A stretch of DNA of 64,000 nucleotides, from NCBI GenBank assembly GCA_032906765.1, contig JAJTZB010000003.1, forward strand, positions 141,072 to 205,071, given 5' to 3'. Each line of letters starts with the position of its first letter. Within the stretch, counting starts at the first letter, position 1. Shown piece after piece: positions 1 to 8,249 of this stretch. The notes under the pieces were generated by a model that made no database searches, was not told the origin of the DNA, and worked only from the letters and a program-made list of their open reading frames with translations. The position numbers were made by a program, and so were the translations under genes. This DNA is from Nitrososphaerales archaeon. GTDB lineage: Archaea > Thermoproteota > Nitrososphaeria > Nitrososphaerales > Gagatemarchaeaceae.

Positions 1-368
1 CCCTGTTCTACGCGCTGGACGAGGCGCTGAAGGAACTCCTCGAAGAGGGTCTGGCAAAGCGAGTGGAGAGGCACGACAAGATGTCGGTCGCGTTCTACCG
101 CGGCATGGCCGAGCTTGGGTTGAAGCAGGTCGCGGCCGACGAGGTCAGGTCAAAGACTGTGGTCGCTACGTATTATCCTCAGGGGGTCGTAGACGCAGAG
201 TTCAGGAAGTCGATGGCGCACGACATGGACGTCGTGATTGCTGGAGGCTTCGGTCCTTTCGCTGGCAAAGTCTTCAGGATTGGGTGCATGGGACAAATCA
301 ACCAAGGGCACGTCGACAGGACGCTGAAGGCAGTGAAGGAGACGCTGAAGAAATTCAAAGCGTCGTGA
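1..368 (+). CDS. Class V aminotransferase, C-terminal fragment
   Basis: The frame is open from the left edge, so only the last ~121 residues are present. The end carries a motif of the form VFRIGCMGQ followed by a final helix, typical of the small domain of the alanine-glyoxylate/serine-pyruvate aminotransferase branch of fold-type I PLP enzymes. The PLP lysine lies outside the window, so substrate cannot be judged. It ends 38 bases before the FKBP gene on the same strand. Family call is by motif recognition. Confidence 0.75.
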   Translation, partial: LFYALDEALKELLEEGLAKRVERHDKMSVAFYRGMAELGLKQVAADEVRSKTVVATYYPQGVVDAEFRKSMAHDMDVVIAGGFGPFAGKVFRIGCMGQINQGHVDRTLKAVKETLKKFKAS

Positions 369-406
369 AAGTCTATAAACCAATACTGGAGGGCAGGTGA
401 AAGTTC

Positions 407-1207
407 ATGACGCTTCAAAAGGGCACTCTCATCTTCGCCAACTACACAGCGAAAGTCAAGGACACTGGAGAAGCAATAGAGTCGACTTTGGAGGAAGAGG
501 CAAAGAAGCTCAACATCCACGATGCCACAAGAAAATACGAGCCAAGGCTGATCGCCGTTGGGGAGGGATGGGTGATCGGCGGCCTGGACGACGAGGTCAT
601 GAAGATGGACGTTGGACAGAAGAAGCAAGTTGAGCTCACTCCTGACAAGGCTTTCGGACAGAGAGACCCGACGCAGCTAAGGATGATACCACTGAGGAAG
701 TTCGGAGAGCGGGCGCACGAACTCACCGTGGGCGACTCTGTCGACGTGGATAACAGGGTCGGGGTGGTGAGGTTCATAGGTTCCGGCCGTGCCCAAGTCG
801 ACTTCAACCACAGGCTTGCTGGAAAGAACGTGGTCTACGACTTCGAGGTTGTAAGGAAGGTGGAGACTGACAGCGATAAGGTCAGAGCTCTCATCGACAG
901 GAGGTTCGGCGGCGAAGGAGCCAAGGTCACGTTCTCGATGAAGGAGAGCGAGCTCGACGTCGAGATCCCCGAGGAGCTGTTCCTCCTAGACGGCCTGCAG
1001 ATAATAAAGAGAGGAATCTCTACGGATATCTTCAAGTTCCTCCCTCACGTGGCCAAAGTGACCTTCGTCGAGAGGTTCGCGAGCAAGAAGGCCGAAGAGA
1101 AGAAAGTAGAGCCGAAGGCCGCGAAGGCAGAGGCACCTGAGGCGCCCAAAACCGAGGTTCCAAAGCCTCGACAGAAGAAGAGGGCTGCGGCCTCTAAGAA
1201 AGCTTAG
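407..1207 (+). CDS. FKBP-type peptidyl-prolyl isomerase, SlyD-like, with basic tail
   Basis: This 266-residue protein has an N-terminal FKBP domain (about residues 1-155) with an inserted flap domain, as in archaeal long FKBPs that isomerise prolyl bonds and act as chaperones. The motifs VGEGWVIGGLDDEV and KAFGQRD match the FKBP core. A second domain (about 155-230) follows, then a Lys/Ala/Glu/Pro-rich tail likely to be disordered. No signal peptide is seen, so it should be cytoplasmic. It ends convergently with egsA, overlapping by 4 bases. The ATG at 407 is the natural start. Confidence 0.88.
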   Translation: MTLQKGTLIFANYTAKVKDTGEAIESTLEEEAKKLNIHDATRKYEPRLIAVGEGWVIGGLDDEVMKMDVGQKKQVELTPDKAFGQRDPTQLRMIPLRKFGERAHELTVGDSVDVDNRVGVVRFIGSGRAQVDFNHRLAGKNVVYDFEVVRKVETDSDKVRALIDRRFGGEGAKVTFSMKESELDVEIPEELFLLDGLQIIKRGISTDIFKFLPHVAKVTFVERFASKKAEEKKVEPKAAKAEAPEAPKTEVPKPRQKKRAAASKKA

Positions 1208-2244
1208 ACAACTCCGGTGGACTCGGCCAGTTCGAGCGCCTCCTTTCTGCCGAGCCTCGTTCTGGAGAGAATCGTGTACCTCTCAGGCCTTATGGAGCTT
1301 GCTTTCATGAGCGCCTCGACCACCTGATCGTCCTTCACCCCGATCTCGGAGGCACGGGTGGGGGCGTGCACGATTTTCAGAGCGGACCTGACCAATGCCC
1401 AGTCGCCCCTCTGTAGCTTCGCCATCATGATGGTCCCAATGCCGCACTTCTCACCGTGTAGTCCGACCCCCGGGGCGACAAGGTCTAGGTAGTGGCTGAA
1501 CAGGTGCTCTGACCCGCTGCACGGCCTCGAGCTGCCCGCAATCCCAGCCGCCACTCCGGCGCTTATCAGTCCCTCTACGAGGTCCCTGACGCTGTTCTTG
1601 TCATACCTCCCCATCTTCCTGGAACCCTCGATGACAACCTTGGCGCTCATCAGGGCGAGGTTGGCCGCGTAGCTCCCGTAGTACTCGCCTGTCACCTTGT
1701 GGGCCAGCTGCCAGTCATTCACAGCGGTGAGCTTAGAGACGAGGTCCCCGCACCCAGCTGCGAGTAGGCGTCTTGGCGCTGACGCGATGATGTCTACGTC
1801 GGCGAGAATGCCGACGGGAGGCTTCGCCTTCACCGAGTAGGGCCTGTCCAGGCCTTTAAGCGAGGCGAACGGGCTTGAGATTCCGTCGTGCGAGGCGCTC
1901 GTCGGCACTGAGTAGAAAGGAAGCCCCTTTCTGAAGGCTGCGAGTTTCCCTACGTCGACGCTCTTTCCTCCGCCTATGCCAATGATGCAGCCTGTGTCCG
2001 AGGCAGACGCCATCACCTTCCTGACGTTGGGCAAGTCGGCGGCAGAGACTTCGACCCAGCTTGTTCTGCCCCTGAGTGTCCGGTCGACCTCCCTCTTGAC
2101 CTTCGACTGGACGTTAGCCCCGGCGGCTATTACGACCTTCCTTCTCCCTGCCGAATCGCTGATGAACTCTGCGAGCTGAGAGAGCACTCCCTCGCCGATC
2201 AGGACCTTCGTCGGGAGCTCCATCAGGTGGAAGTGGGAAGCCAC
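1204..2244 (-). CDS. egsA: sn-glycerol-1-phosphate dehydrogenase
   Basis: NAD(P)-dependent reduction of dihydroxyacetone phosphate to sn-glycerol-1-phosphate, the backbone of archaeal ether lipids. At 346 residues it has family length. It shows the nucleotide-binding GIGGGKSVDVGK segment (about residues 90-101), the SASHDGISSP region with the metal-binding Asp, and a downstream HGEKCGIG motif with a metal-binding His. A TATA-like element lies 26 bases before the ATG, suggesting a leaderless transcript. A DGGGP-synthase-like gene of the same lipid pathway is at 48.3 kb. Confidence 0.93.
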   Translation of the reverse strand: MASHFHLMELPTKVLIGEGVLSQLAEFISDSAGRRKVVIAAGANVQSKVKREVDRTLRGRTSWVEVSAADLPNVRKVMASASDTGCIIGIGGGKSVDVGKLAAFRKGLPFYSVPTSASHDGISSPFASLKGLDRPYSVKAKPPVGILADVDIIASAPRRLLAAGCGDLVSKLTAVNDWQLAHKVTGEYYGSYAANLALMSAKVVIEGSRKMGRYDKNSVRDLVEGLISAGVAAGIAGSSRPCSGSEHLFSHYLDLVAPGVGLHGEKCGIGTIMMAKLQRGDWALVRSALKIVHAPTRASEIGVKDDQVVEALMKASSIRPERYTILSRTRLGRKEALELAESTGVV

Positions 2245-2265
2245 GCGGCGTCAAGCCAGCCGAGT

Positions 2266-2275
2266 CAATTTAAGG
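2266..2275 (-). promoter_or_regulatory. TATA box of egsA
   Basis: Reads CCTTAAATTG on the minus strand, centred about 26 bases before the egsA ATG, fitting a leaderless archaeal promoter. Seen in sequence; function inferred. The rest of the 2245-2478 gap shows no convincing gene. Confidence 0.5.
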
Positions 2276-2418
2276 TGATTGAGGGTCGGCGCTCCAGCCG
2301 CGTGACCGTGAAGGCCCGGACACGCTTGTAGAGACAGCGCGTCGGACGCTTCCGAATTCCACTCTTCGACTCTCGAAGCGTGTGAAAGGTGAGAGTTGTT
2401 CACCGAAGCCCCTCGAAA

Positions 2419-2428
2419 GATTAAATAA
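2419..2428 (+). promoter_or_regulatory. TATA box of psmB
   Basis: GATTAAATAA lies about 55 bases before the psmB ATG. A start site near 2450 would leave a leader of about 30 bases. Confidence 0.45.
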
Positions 2429-2478
2429 GGAACGGCGGTCACGGGCGATTCGTCCGTTCTGGAAGGTTTGTCCGTCAA

Positions 2479-3150
2479 ATGTCAAGAGAAACCAAAGGGA
2501 TGAGTGGAAAGGCGCTCGGGTCTGCCATATACCATGGCACGACGACTGTCGGGCTTGTCTGCTCCGACGGCGTCGTGTTGGCCACAGACACGAGGGTGAC
2601 AGCGGGAGGTTTCATAGCCCACAAGAGGGGGAAGAAGCTTCTCAGAATCGACTACAACCTTGCGATGACCATCTCCGGGGGCGTGGCAGACGCGCAGAAC
2701 GTGGTTGACACGCTCAAGTACTACACGAACATCTACACGATGGAACGGGGCAGGCCAATGCCCGTAAGGTCCGCAACCCAGATCGTCTCGAACATGCTCT
2801 TCTCTGCAAGGCTGTACCCGTACATCGCCGACGTGCTCGTCGGAGGAGTGGACAACGGCGGAGGCTCGATATACCACGCAGACATCTTTGGGTCGATGAA
2901 CCAGGAAAAGGTCGTGGCAACGGGTAGCGGTTCGCCCGTCGCCTACGGCGTACTAGAGGCGGAGTTCAAGGAGGGGGTCCCAGTCGCTAAGGCTTATCCT
3001 CTTGCCGCAAAGGCGATAATAGCAGCGATGAGGAGGAACGTGGCCACTGGAGACCACTTCGACATCGCGCTGATCGACAAGAGCGGATTCAGGGAGATAA
3101 CCGAGCAGGAGAAGGACAAGCTCCTTGCTCAGTTCACGAATCACAGTTAG
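2479..3150 (+). CDS. psmB: Proteasome beta subunit
   Basis: Catalytic subunit of the archaeal 20S proteasome. A 20-residue propeptide ends in HG, and autocleavage would expose Thr21 of the TTTVGL motif as nucleophile. Counting from that Thr, Asp17 (TDTR) and Lys33 (GKKL) occupy the canonical catalytic positions. The 223-residue length is normal. It lies just upstream of the aCPSF1 nuclease gene. Archaea often have two beta subunits; only one is in view. The ATG at 2479 is preferred because it gives a normal propeptide. Confidence 0.95.
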   Translation: MSRETKGMSGKALGSAIYHGTTTVGLVCSDGVVLATDTRVTAGGFIAHKRGKKLLRIDYNLAMTISGGVADAQNVVDTLKYYTNIYTMERGRPMPVRSATQIVSNMLFSARLYPYIADVLVGGVDNGGGSIYHADIFGSMNQEKVVATGSGSPVAYGVLEAEFKEGVPVAKAYPLAAKAIIAAMRRNVATGDHFDIALIDKSGFREITEQEKDKLLAQFTNHS

Positions 3151-3183
3151 GGTTTGGAACAGAAGACAAACGGCGTCAACACG

Positions 3184-5067
3184 ATGAGTACCATACTGAA
3201 TGGTATCCCAGCGGACGCTCAGATCACGCGAATAGAATATGAGGGGCCGAGGATTGCGCTGTACACGAGGAATCCGGCCTTCCTCCACAAGAACAGTTAC
3301 GTCATATCAGAGATTGTCAACACGCTGAAGAAGAGGGTGGTCACGAGGACTGAGAAAGCAATCAGGAAACCAGAAAGCGACGCCAGGAGCATCATGGAGA
3401 GGCTGGTGCCGCCGGAGGCGGGTGCGAGCACATACTTCTTCGACGACGCGCTGGGCGAGATTACAATTGAGGCGAACAACCCCAAGGTGCTGTCTCAGGA
3501 GGCAGGCTTCGACTTGGGGAACGCAATGGACCAGACGGGATGGAAGGTGAAGGTGAGGAAGGCTCCCCACATCCCGTCGACGGCGATCCAGAACGTCTAC
3601 TACACGATGAAGGCTGAGAGCGACACTAGGGAGAAGTTCTACAGGGAGCTGGGCGAGGCAATCTTCAGGCCCAGGATGACCTCGACAGAGCACGTCACGA
3701 TTAAGACGCTCGGTGCTTTCCAAGAGGTCGGAAGGTCGTGCCTCCTCGTCGAGACCGCGGAGAGCAAGGTCCTGCTCGACTGCGGGATACACCCAGGGAG
3801 CAGGTACGCGTGGGACGCGTATCCCAGGCTGGACTGGGCGGACGTGTCGCCCGGCGAGCTGGACGCGATTGTGATAAGCCACTCGCACCTCGACCACATG
3901 GGCTTCCTGCCGGCCATGTTCAAGTACGGCTACGACGGCCCCGTATACTGCACAGAGCCTACGCTTCCGCTGATGACGCTATTGCAGAACGACTTTGTGA
4001 AGATTGCCCAAATCGAGGGTGGCAGGCTGATCTACGACCAGAAGGACATCAGGGACGAAGTGGCTCACACCATCACCCTGCCGTATGGCCTCGTGACAGA
4101 CATAGCCCCCGACGTCAAGCTCGTCTTCAACAACGCCGGGCACATCCTCGGCTCGGCCACGGTGCACCTTCACATTGGCGAGGGGGCCCACAACATAGTC
4201 TACACGGGCGACTACAAGTACGGGAGGACGCAGCTCTTTGACTCGGCCACGTGGAACTATCCGAGGGTCGAGACGCTGATCACGGAGAGCACCTACGGGG
4301 CGAAGGAGGACATAATGCCAATCCGAGAGGAGGTGGAGATGAACTTCATCAACGCCATCAACAGCATCCTCAAGGGAGGCGGGAAGGTGCTTATCCCGAT
4401 ACCTGCCGTGGGAAGGGCGCAGGAGATTCTTCTCGTCCTGGACCAGTACATGAGGAACAAGGTTCTGGTTGAGGCGCCTGTCTTCACCGAAGGGATGATA
4501 TCCGAGGCGACAGCGATCCACGTCTCCTACGCAGACTACCTCTCGAGGGAACTGAGGACGAAGATACTGGAGGAGGGCGTCAACCCGTTCACCTCAGAGT
4601 ACTTCACGGAAGTGGAGCACCCGTCTGACCGGGAGGAGGCGTACAGAGAGGGGCCAGCGATCATCATGGCCACGTCGGGTATGCTAGAGGGAGGCCCGGT
4701 GCTTGACTACTTCGAGAACATCGCCCCTTCGGAGAAGAACAAGATAATCTTCGTCTCGTACCAGGTCCAGGGCACCATGGGCAGGAGGGTACTGGACGGA
4801 AGCAGCCAGGCCAGCCTCATGGACCAGAGCGGCAAGATCAAGATCGTGGACGTCAGGTGCGGAGTCCAGAAGGTCGAGGGCTTCAGCGGCCACAGCGACT
4901 ACAACCAGATCATCAGGTTCATCGGCAAGTTGAGGCCGAAGCTGCAGCAGGTGCTGGTGAACCACGGCGAGAAGAGGAAGACGGAGAACCTCGCTTACGC
5001 CATCAACAGAATATACAGGATTCCTACGCTGCATCCGGCAGTCCAGGAAGCGATAAGGGTCTACTGA
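3184..5067 (+). CDS. KH-domain beta-CASP ribonuclease aCPSF1/FttA
   Basis: Homologue of the archaeal CPSF73-like nuclease that cleaves nascent RNA and terminates transcription. N-terminal KH domains (about residues 1-150) are followed by a metallo-beta-lactamase domain with HSHLDHMG, then TGDYKYG, a beta-CASP insert, and C-terminal SGHSDYNQ. Length (~627 residues) fits the family. The ATG at 3184 is chosen; an in-frame TTG at 3154 would add ten residues but has no better signal. The gene ends convergently with the SepF gene, overlapping by 7 bases. Confidence 0.93.
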   Translation: MSTILNGIPADAQITRIEYEGPRIALYTRNPAFLHKNSYVISEIVNTLKKRVVTRTEKAIRKPESDARSIMERLVPPEAGASTYFFDDALGEITIEANNPKVLSQEAGFDLGNAMDQTGWKVKVRKAPHIPSTAIQNVYYTMKAESDTREKFYRELGEAIFRPRMTSTEHVTIKTLGAFQEVGRSCLLVETAESKVLLDCGIHPGSRYAWDAYPRLDWADVSPGELDAIVISHSHLDHMGFLPAMFKYGYDGPVYCTEPTLPLMTLLQNDFVKIAQIEGGRLIYDQKDIRDEVAHTITLPYGLVTDIAPDVKLVFNNAGHILGSATVHLHIGEGAHNIVYTGDYKYGRTQLFDSATWNYPRVETLITESTYGAKEDIMPIREEVEMNFINAINSILKGGGKVLIPIPAVGRAQEILLVLDQYMRNKVLVEAPVFTEGMISEATAIHVSYADYLSRELRTKILEEGVNPFTSEYFTEVEHPSDREEAYREGPAIIMATSGMLEGGPVLDYFENIAPSEKNKIIFVSYQVQGTMGRRVLDGSSQASLMDQSGKIKIVDVRCGVQKVEGFSGHSDYNQIIRFIGKLRPKLQQVLVNHGEKRKTENLAYAINRIYRIPTLHPAVQEAIRVY

Positions 5068-5378
5068 AGGCCGCGCCAGATCTTCACGCCGGGCGGGGCT
5101 ATCACGATTCTCTCGTCTCCCAGCCTCGCGATGTCGCCTCCCACAGAAGTGGCGAACTCGTAAAGCTGCTCGACCGACGACTTCAGCTCCTCGAGGCTCT
5201 TCTGTGCCAGCGGCGTTACCTTCAGGATCACTATCGTCTTGTTCGTCACGTCTTCCTGGATCTTGGGAATGTCCTCGACACTCCTGAGAGCGAGGGCCTT
5301 CAAGAGTATCTCCTTGCCCTTCGCCTCCATCTTCTTCTCCTGTATCAAATTCGAAGACATCTCTTGTCTTCTTCCCAT
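5061..5378 (-). CDS. sepF: SepF-like cell-division protein (DUF552)
   Basis: A 105-residue protein with the SepF core: a beta-alpha-beta domain with ILKVTPLAQKSLEEL, then GGDIARLGDERIVI and a terminal PPGVKIW. In other archaea SepF anchors FtsZ to the membrane. The N-terminus is highly charged and lacks an obvious amphipathic membrane-targeting helix, so it may be a soluble crenarchaeal-type variant. The start is uncertain: a TATA-like element near 5398 would put transcription start close to 5372, favouring the in-frame ATG at 5360. Family call is strong, role inferred. Confidence 0.82.
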   Translation of the reverse strand: MGRRQEMSSNLIQEKKMEAKGKEILLKALALRSVEDIPKIQEDVTNKTIVILKVTPLAQKSLEELKSSVEQLYEFATSVGGDIARLGDERIVIAPPGVKIWRGLQ

Positions 5379-5392
5379 TCGAACCCGCCACT

Positions 5393-5403
5393 CATTATTA
5401 AAG
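5393..5403 (-). promoter_or_regulatory. TATA box of the SepF gene
   Basis: Minus-strand CTTTAATAATG lies 15-25 bases before the first ATG. The remaining gap to 5596 contains no gene or RNA that I can support. Confidence 0.4.
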
Positions 5404-5596
5404 ATGAACTGCGTTGGGCGCGACAGAATTAGTCGCTATGTGAATTTGTTAGACCCTTTGGTAGAGATTACTTGCTAAGGGGCGGGAGGGTAGGCTGAAA
5501 GTGTCGGAGGCCAAGCTCTCGCATGGTTTAGGGTCGTCTAGTGATATGGCGCATCTGTAGTCAGACAGCATTCTGCCACTTGGACCGTAGTGACTC

Positions 5597-6076
5597 TCAG
5601 ATCTTCTTGTAGAGGTTCCAGTACCTGTCACCAACGTGGTGCAGGTTCTTCAGGCAGACACCCTTGGACATGGTCTGCGCCTCGTCGCTGCTGACAGTCG
5701 ACTGCCCGACTGCTATCGCCCTCATCTTTTTCTCCTCCTTCACTACGACTGTCCTGCCGGTGGCACCCCAGGGCTCGAATGTTCGTACGCCTGGCCGCAT
5801 GACATCAGCGCCGTTCAGCATGAACCTGATCGCCCCTTCGTCGACCGTGGCGGAGGGGAACAGGGCCAAGGCGCGCGGGGAACCGAGGAACGGGAAGAAG
5901 ACGTCGCCCGGGTGGACGAACGTGAGGTCGTCGAAGTGGACGAAGATGACGCCATCCTCCGGCTCCTCGCAGCTGGCCTGGGCAGAGCGGGGCAGATTGA
6001 GGTTCACTGCCAACGACGATTCTATCTTGCCGATCATCTCCGCTGAATCGTGCCTTGAAATGACCCACTTCTTCAT
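5597..6076 (-). CDS. PUA-domain RNA-binding protein (MCT-1/Tma20-like)
   Basis: About 159 residues. An N-terminal MCT-1-type pre-PUA domain (MKKWVISRHDSAEMIGKIE) is followed by a PUA domain with NGADVMRPGV and a GQSTVSSDEA segment. PUA proteins bind structured RNA; the archaeal MCT-1-like group is linked to ribosomes or tRNA modification, but the exact role is unknown. A longer frame opens at 6112, but the TATA box at 6098-6109 is 27 bases before the ATG at 6076, so 6076 is chosen. Confidence 0.82.
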   Translation of the reverse strand: MKKWVISRHDSAEMIGKIESSLAVNLNLPRSAQASCEEPEDGVIFVHFDDLTFVHPGDVFFPFLGSPRALALFPSATVDEGAIRFMLNGADVMRPGVRTFEPWGATGRTVVVKEEKKMRAIAVGQSTVSSDEAQTMSKGVCLKNLHHVGDRYWNLYKKI

Positions 6077-6097
6077 TCGATGCCGACCATCCCACTG

Positions 6098-6109
6098 CTT
6101 AAATAAATC
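6098..6109. promoter_or_regulatory. Shared bidirectional TATA element, PUA gene and LSm gene
   Basis: CTTAAATAAATC reads as a TATA box on both strands. On the minus strand it is 27 bases from the PUA ATG; on the plus strand it predicts a start near 6130, just before the LSm ATG at 6151. Confidence 0.5.
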
Positions 6110-6150
6110 CATCCGAGACGGCGGGAAAGGCGAAGGTTTTGTCAGTAGAC

Positions 6151-6369
6151 ATGGCTGTGAAGGTGCTCGATGAGAGCGTGGGGAAGGTCGTGCTCATCAA
6201 GCTGAAGGGTGGGAAGGTCATCAGGGGCACGCTTCAGGGGTTCGACCAGCACATGAACCTCTCTCTGGAGAAGGCGGAGGAGGTCGCAGAGGACGGCAAG
6301 TCCAACAGCCTAGGCACGTTGATAGTCAGGGGAGACAACATAATCATGATTTCCCCGCCGCCAAGCTGA
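6151..6369 (+). CDS. LSm/Sm-like archaeal protein (SmAP)
   Basis: A 72-residue Sm-fold protein that should form a ring binding U-rich RNA. The Sm1 motif (KVVLIKLKGGKVIRGTLQGFD) and Sm2 motif (LGTLIVRGDNII) are clear. The ATG at 6151 is chosen over an in-frame TTG at 6139 because it gives the usual SmAP N-terminus. It diverges from the PUA-domain gene. Confidence 0.92.
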   Translation: MAVKVLDESVGKVVLIKLKGGKVIRGTLQGFDQHMNLSLEKAEEVAEDGKSNSLGTLIVRGDNIIMISPPPS

Positions 6370-6418
6370 CTCTTGTTTTAATACGGAGCAAGCCAAAGCC
6401 GCAAGGAGGAATATCTGA

Positions 6419-7084
6419 ATGGTCGACCTGGTCACAGCATTGGCTGCGGGCGCAGGGGGCGCCCTTGCCGGGGTGGCGGTCGCATACTTTGTCTTCTTCG
6501 GCCGCCCTAGGAAAGCGCAAGCTGAGGTCCTGGTGAGAGAGCCGGACGGCAGCCTGAGAAGCTCCTCGGTAACGCAAACTCAACTCGAACGCTCCAGGCG
6601 CGAGATGAGGACGATGATGGTCGAGAGGGACCTGCTCTCTTCGGCACTGATGAAGGTCTACGAGGCAGAGACCGAGGGGAGGATAACCAAGGAGGAGAGG
6701 GAGATGATAGCGAAGAGGTACGCCGACCAGCTGAAAGAGGTCCAGGGCAAGATGAAAGATGTCGAGCTGGTCGTGGAGGTCGGCGAGCTCGAGAAACTAA
6801 GGGAGGAACTGGTCAGCCTGTTCCAAGAGAAGATACAGAACATAGAGGCGAGGCTCGACCAGGCAAAGGAAAGGCTCGGGGCTGTCGCTCCGCTGGCAGT
6901 CAAGAAGGAGCCAGTTGCTCGGATCGAGCGCAAACCGGAACTCGAGAAGGTGGTTGAGAAGAAGGCGAAGCCCGAGATATCCGAGTCCGAGAGGAGGGTG
7001 AAGGAGATAAGAAACGAGGTAATGGAGGCCCTCACTAGGCTCGAGCAGATAGATATAGAGAAGAAACAGCAGCAGGAAACCTGA
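6419..7084 (+). CDS. Membrane-anchored coiled-coil protein, function unknown
   Basis: A 221-residue protein. Residues 4-27 form a Gly/Ala-rich transmembrane helix, followed by a long charged region (about 55-150) with heptad-like Leu/Glu/Arg spacing, a Lys/Glu/Pro linker, and a short C-terminal helix. I do not recognise a family. A strong Shine-Dalgarno AGGAGG at 6404-6409 precedes the ATG, unusual here, where most genes look leaderless. Its stop overlaps the rpiA start (TGATG), so the two are translationally coupled. It could be a scaffold or membrane tether. Confidence 0.7.
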   Translation: MVDLVTALAAGAGGALAGVAVAYFVFFGRPRKAQAEVLVREPDGSLRSSSVTQTQLERSRREMRTMMVERDLLSSALMKVYEAETEGRITKEEREMIAKRYADQLKEVQGKMKDVELVVEVGELEKLREELVSLFQEKIQNIEARLDQAKERLGAVAPLAVKKEPVARIERKPELEKVVEKKAKPEISESERRVKEIRNEVMEALTRLEQIDIEKKQQQET

Positions 7085-7779
7085 TGGACAAGCTGAAGCA
7101 GGCTATCAGGGCGGTTGCGGAGGAGCTCGCAGGGCGCATCCAGGCGGGCGCAACGCTCGGCCTTGGGAGCGGTTCGACTGTGGCCGCCCTCCTCGACGAG
7201 CTCTCGCCGTTGCTCAAGAAAGCGGGAGGGATGACCGGCGTCACCACGTCGACCCAGATTGAAACGGTGGCGGCCAAGAACGGCATCGAGATTGTGCCTT
7301 TCAGGGGCTCGGTGGACCTGGTTCTGGACGGTGCGGACCAGGTAGACTCCGAGCTGAACCTGATCAAGGGAGGGGGAGGGGCGTTGCTGAAGGAGAAGGT
7401 CTTGATGAGCGGCGCGAAGAGCATAGCCATAGTGGCCGGGGAGCACAAGTTCGCGGGCAGACTGTGCGAGAACGGCGTCGTCGTGCCAGTGGAGGTATTC
7501 CCGCTCGCGAGGCAGAGCGCCAAGGCGCGACTGACGGAGCTCGGAGGAAGGCCGGAGGAGAGGCTCCTCCCGAAGGGGTATCCGTACTTCACCGAAAACG
7601 GAAACCTGATCCTCGACACTGCGTTCCCGCCGATCAAGAACCCGCGCGAGTTGGAGGTCATGGTGAAAACTGTCCCCGGTGTTGCAGAGGTTGGCATCTT
7701 CACGTTCAAACCGATAACAGTCTTCAGACTGAGCGACGACGGCAGTTACGACGAGCTGAAAAGACTCGGCCCGAAGTAG
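7084..7779 (+). CDS. rpiA: Ribose-5-phosphate isomerase A
   Basis: Interconverts ribose-5-phosphate and ribulose-5-phosphate. The protein has 231 residues with GLGSGSTVAALLDEL near residue 25, a TSTQIE loop, FRGSVDLVLDGADQVD with the catalytic Asp, and KGGGGALLKEK with the catalytic Lys. The ATG overlaps the stop of the upstream coiled-coil gene, implying one operon. Confidence 0.94.
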   Translation: MDKLKQAIRAVAEELAGRIQAGATLGLGSGSTVAALLDELSPLLKKAGGMTGVTTSTQIETVAAKNGIEIVPFRGSVDLVLDGADQVDSELNLIKGGGGALLKEKVLMSGAKSIAIVAGEHKFAGRLCENGVVVPVEVFPLARQSAKARLTELGGRPEERLLPKGYPYFTENGNLILDTAFPPIKNPRELEVMVKTVPGVAEVGIFTFKPITVFRLSDDGSYDELKRLGPK

Positions 7780-7780
7780 T

Positions 7781-7790
7781 GCTTATATCA
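7781..7790 (+). promoter_or_regulatory. TATA box of zinc ferredoxin gene
   Basis: GCTTATATCA lies about 35 bases before the ATG at 7821, directly after the rpiA stop. It predicts a transcript starting near 7812 with a leader of about 9 bases. Confidence 0.45.
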
Positions 7791-7820
7791 GGGCCTTTGG
7801 CGCCGATTTTCGCCAGCAAG

Positions 7821-8249
7821 ATGACAAGAGACGTAGGTTACAAGTCAGCGCCAATAGATCCGAACTTCCTTTCAAAGCCAGACCAATTCCCGGTCACTGG
7901 AGACCATAACGGGCACAAGGTCAGGGCAGCGGGGGCCCAGAGAATGGACGGCGAGGGGAAGCCATACCCGACGGCCCACGGAATCCACGGCACTGCGGTT
8001 GCTGTCGACTGGGAGTCTTGCGTGGCGGACGGCGTGTGCATGGACGTCTGTCCAGTGTTCGTGTTCGAATGGATACTGAACCCGGGCCAGGCAGGGACTG
8101 GGAAGGATAAGGTTCTAGAGCCAAATAGCGACGAATGGAATGCGTACAGGTCGGACAAATCTGAACCCATCAGGGAGGCCGACTGCATCTTCTGCATGGC
8201 TTGTGAGACTAGCTGCCCTACGCAGTCGATTAAGATTACCCAACCCTAG
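7821..8249 (+). CDS. zfx: Zinc-containing dicluster ferredoxin
   Basis: A 142-residue ferredoxin of the thermoacidophile-archaeal type, electron carrier for 2-oxoacid oxidoreductases. An N-terminal extension carries His residues (GDHNGHK, AHGIHG) that would bind the structural zinc. The first cluster motif is C-x2-D-x2-C-x3-C-P: Asp replaces the second Cys, the pattern of a [3Fe-4S] site. The second, CIFCMACETSCP, is a complete [4Fe-4S] motif. The 3' end overlaps the end of the opposing LAGLIDADG gene by 14 bases. The ATG at 7821 fits the promoter. Confidence 0.93.
   Translation: MTRDVGYKSAPIDPNFLSKPDQFPVTGDHNGHKVRAAGAQRMDGEGKPYPTAHGIHGTAVAVDWESCVADGVCMDVCPVFVFEWILNPGQAGTGKDKVLEPNSDEWNAYRSDKSEPIREADCIFCMACETSCPTQSIKITQP

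Noticed and set aside
2251-2485. Overlapping minus-strand frames upstream of psmB
   Set aside because: No recognisable motif or start signal; they cover the psmB promoter and disagree with each other.
5510-5590. Possible tRNA around a GGGTCGTCTAGTGATATGGC-like D-arm segment
   Set aside because: No complementary acceptor stem, no anticodon arm and no T-loop sequence follow; resemblance is limited to the D-arm region.
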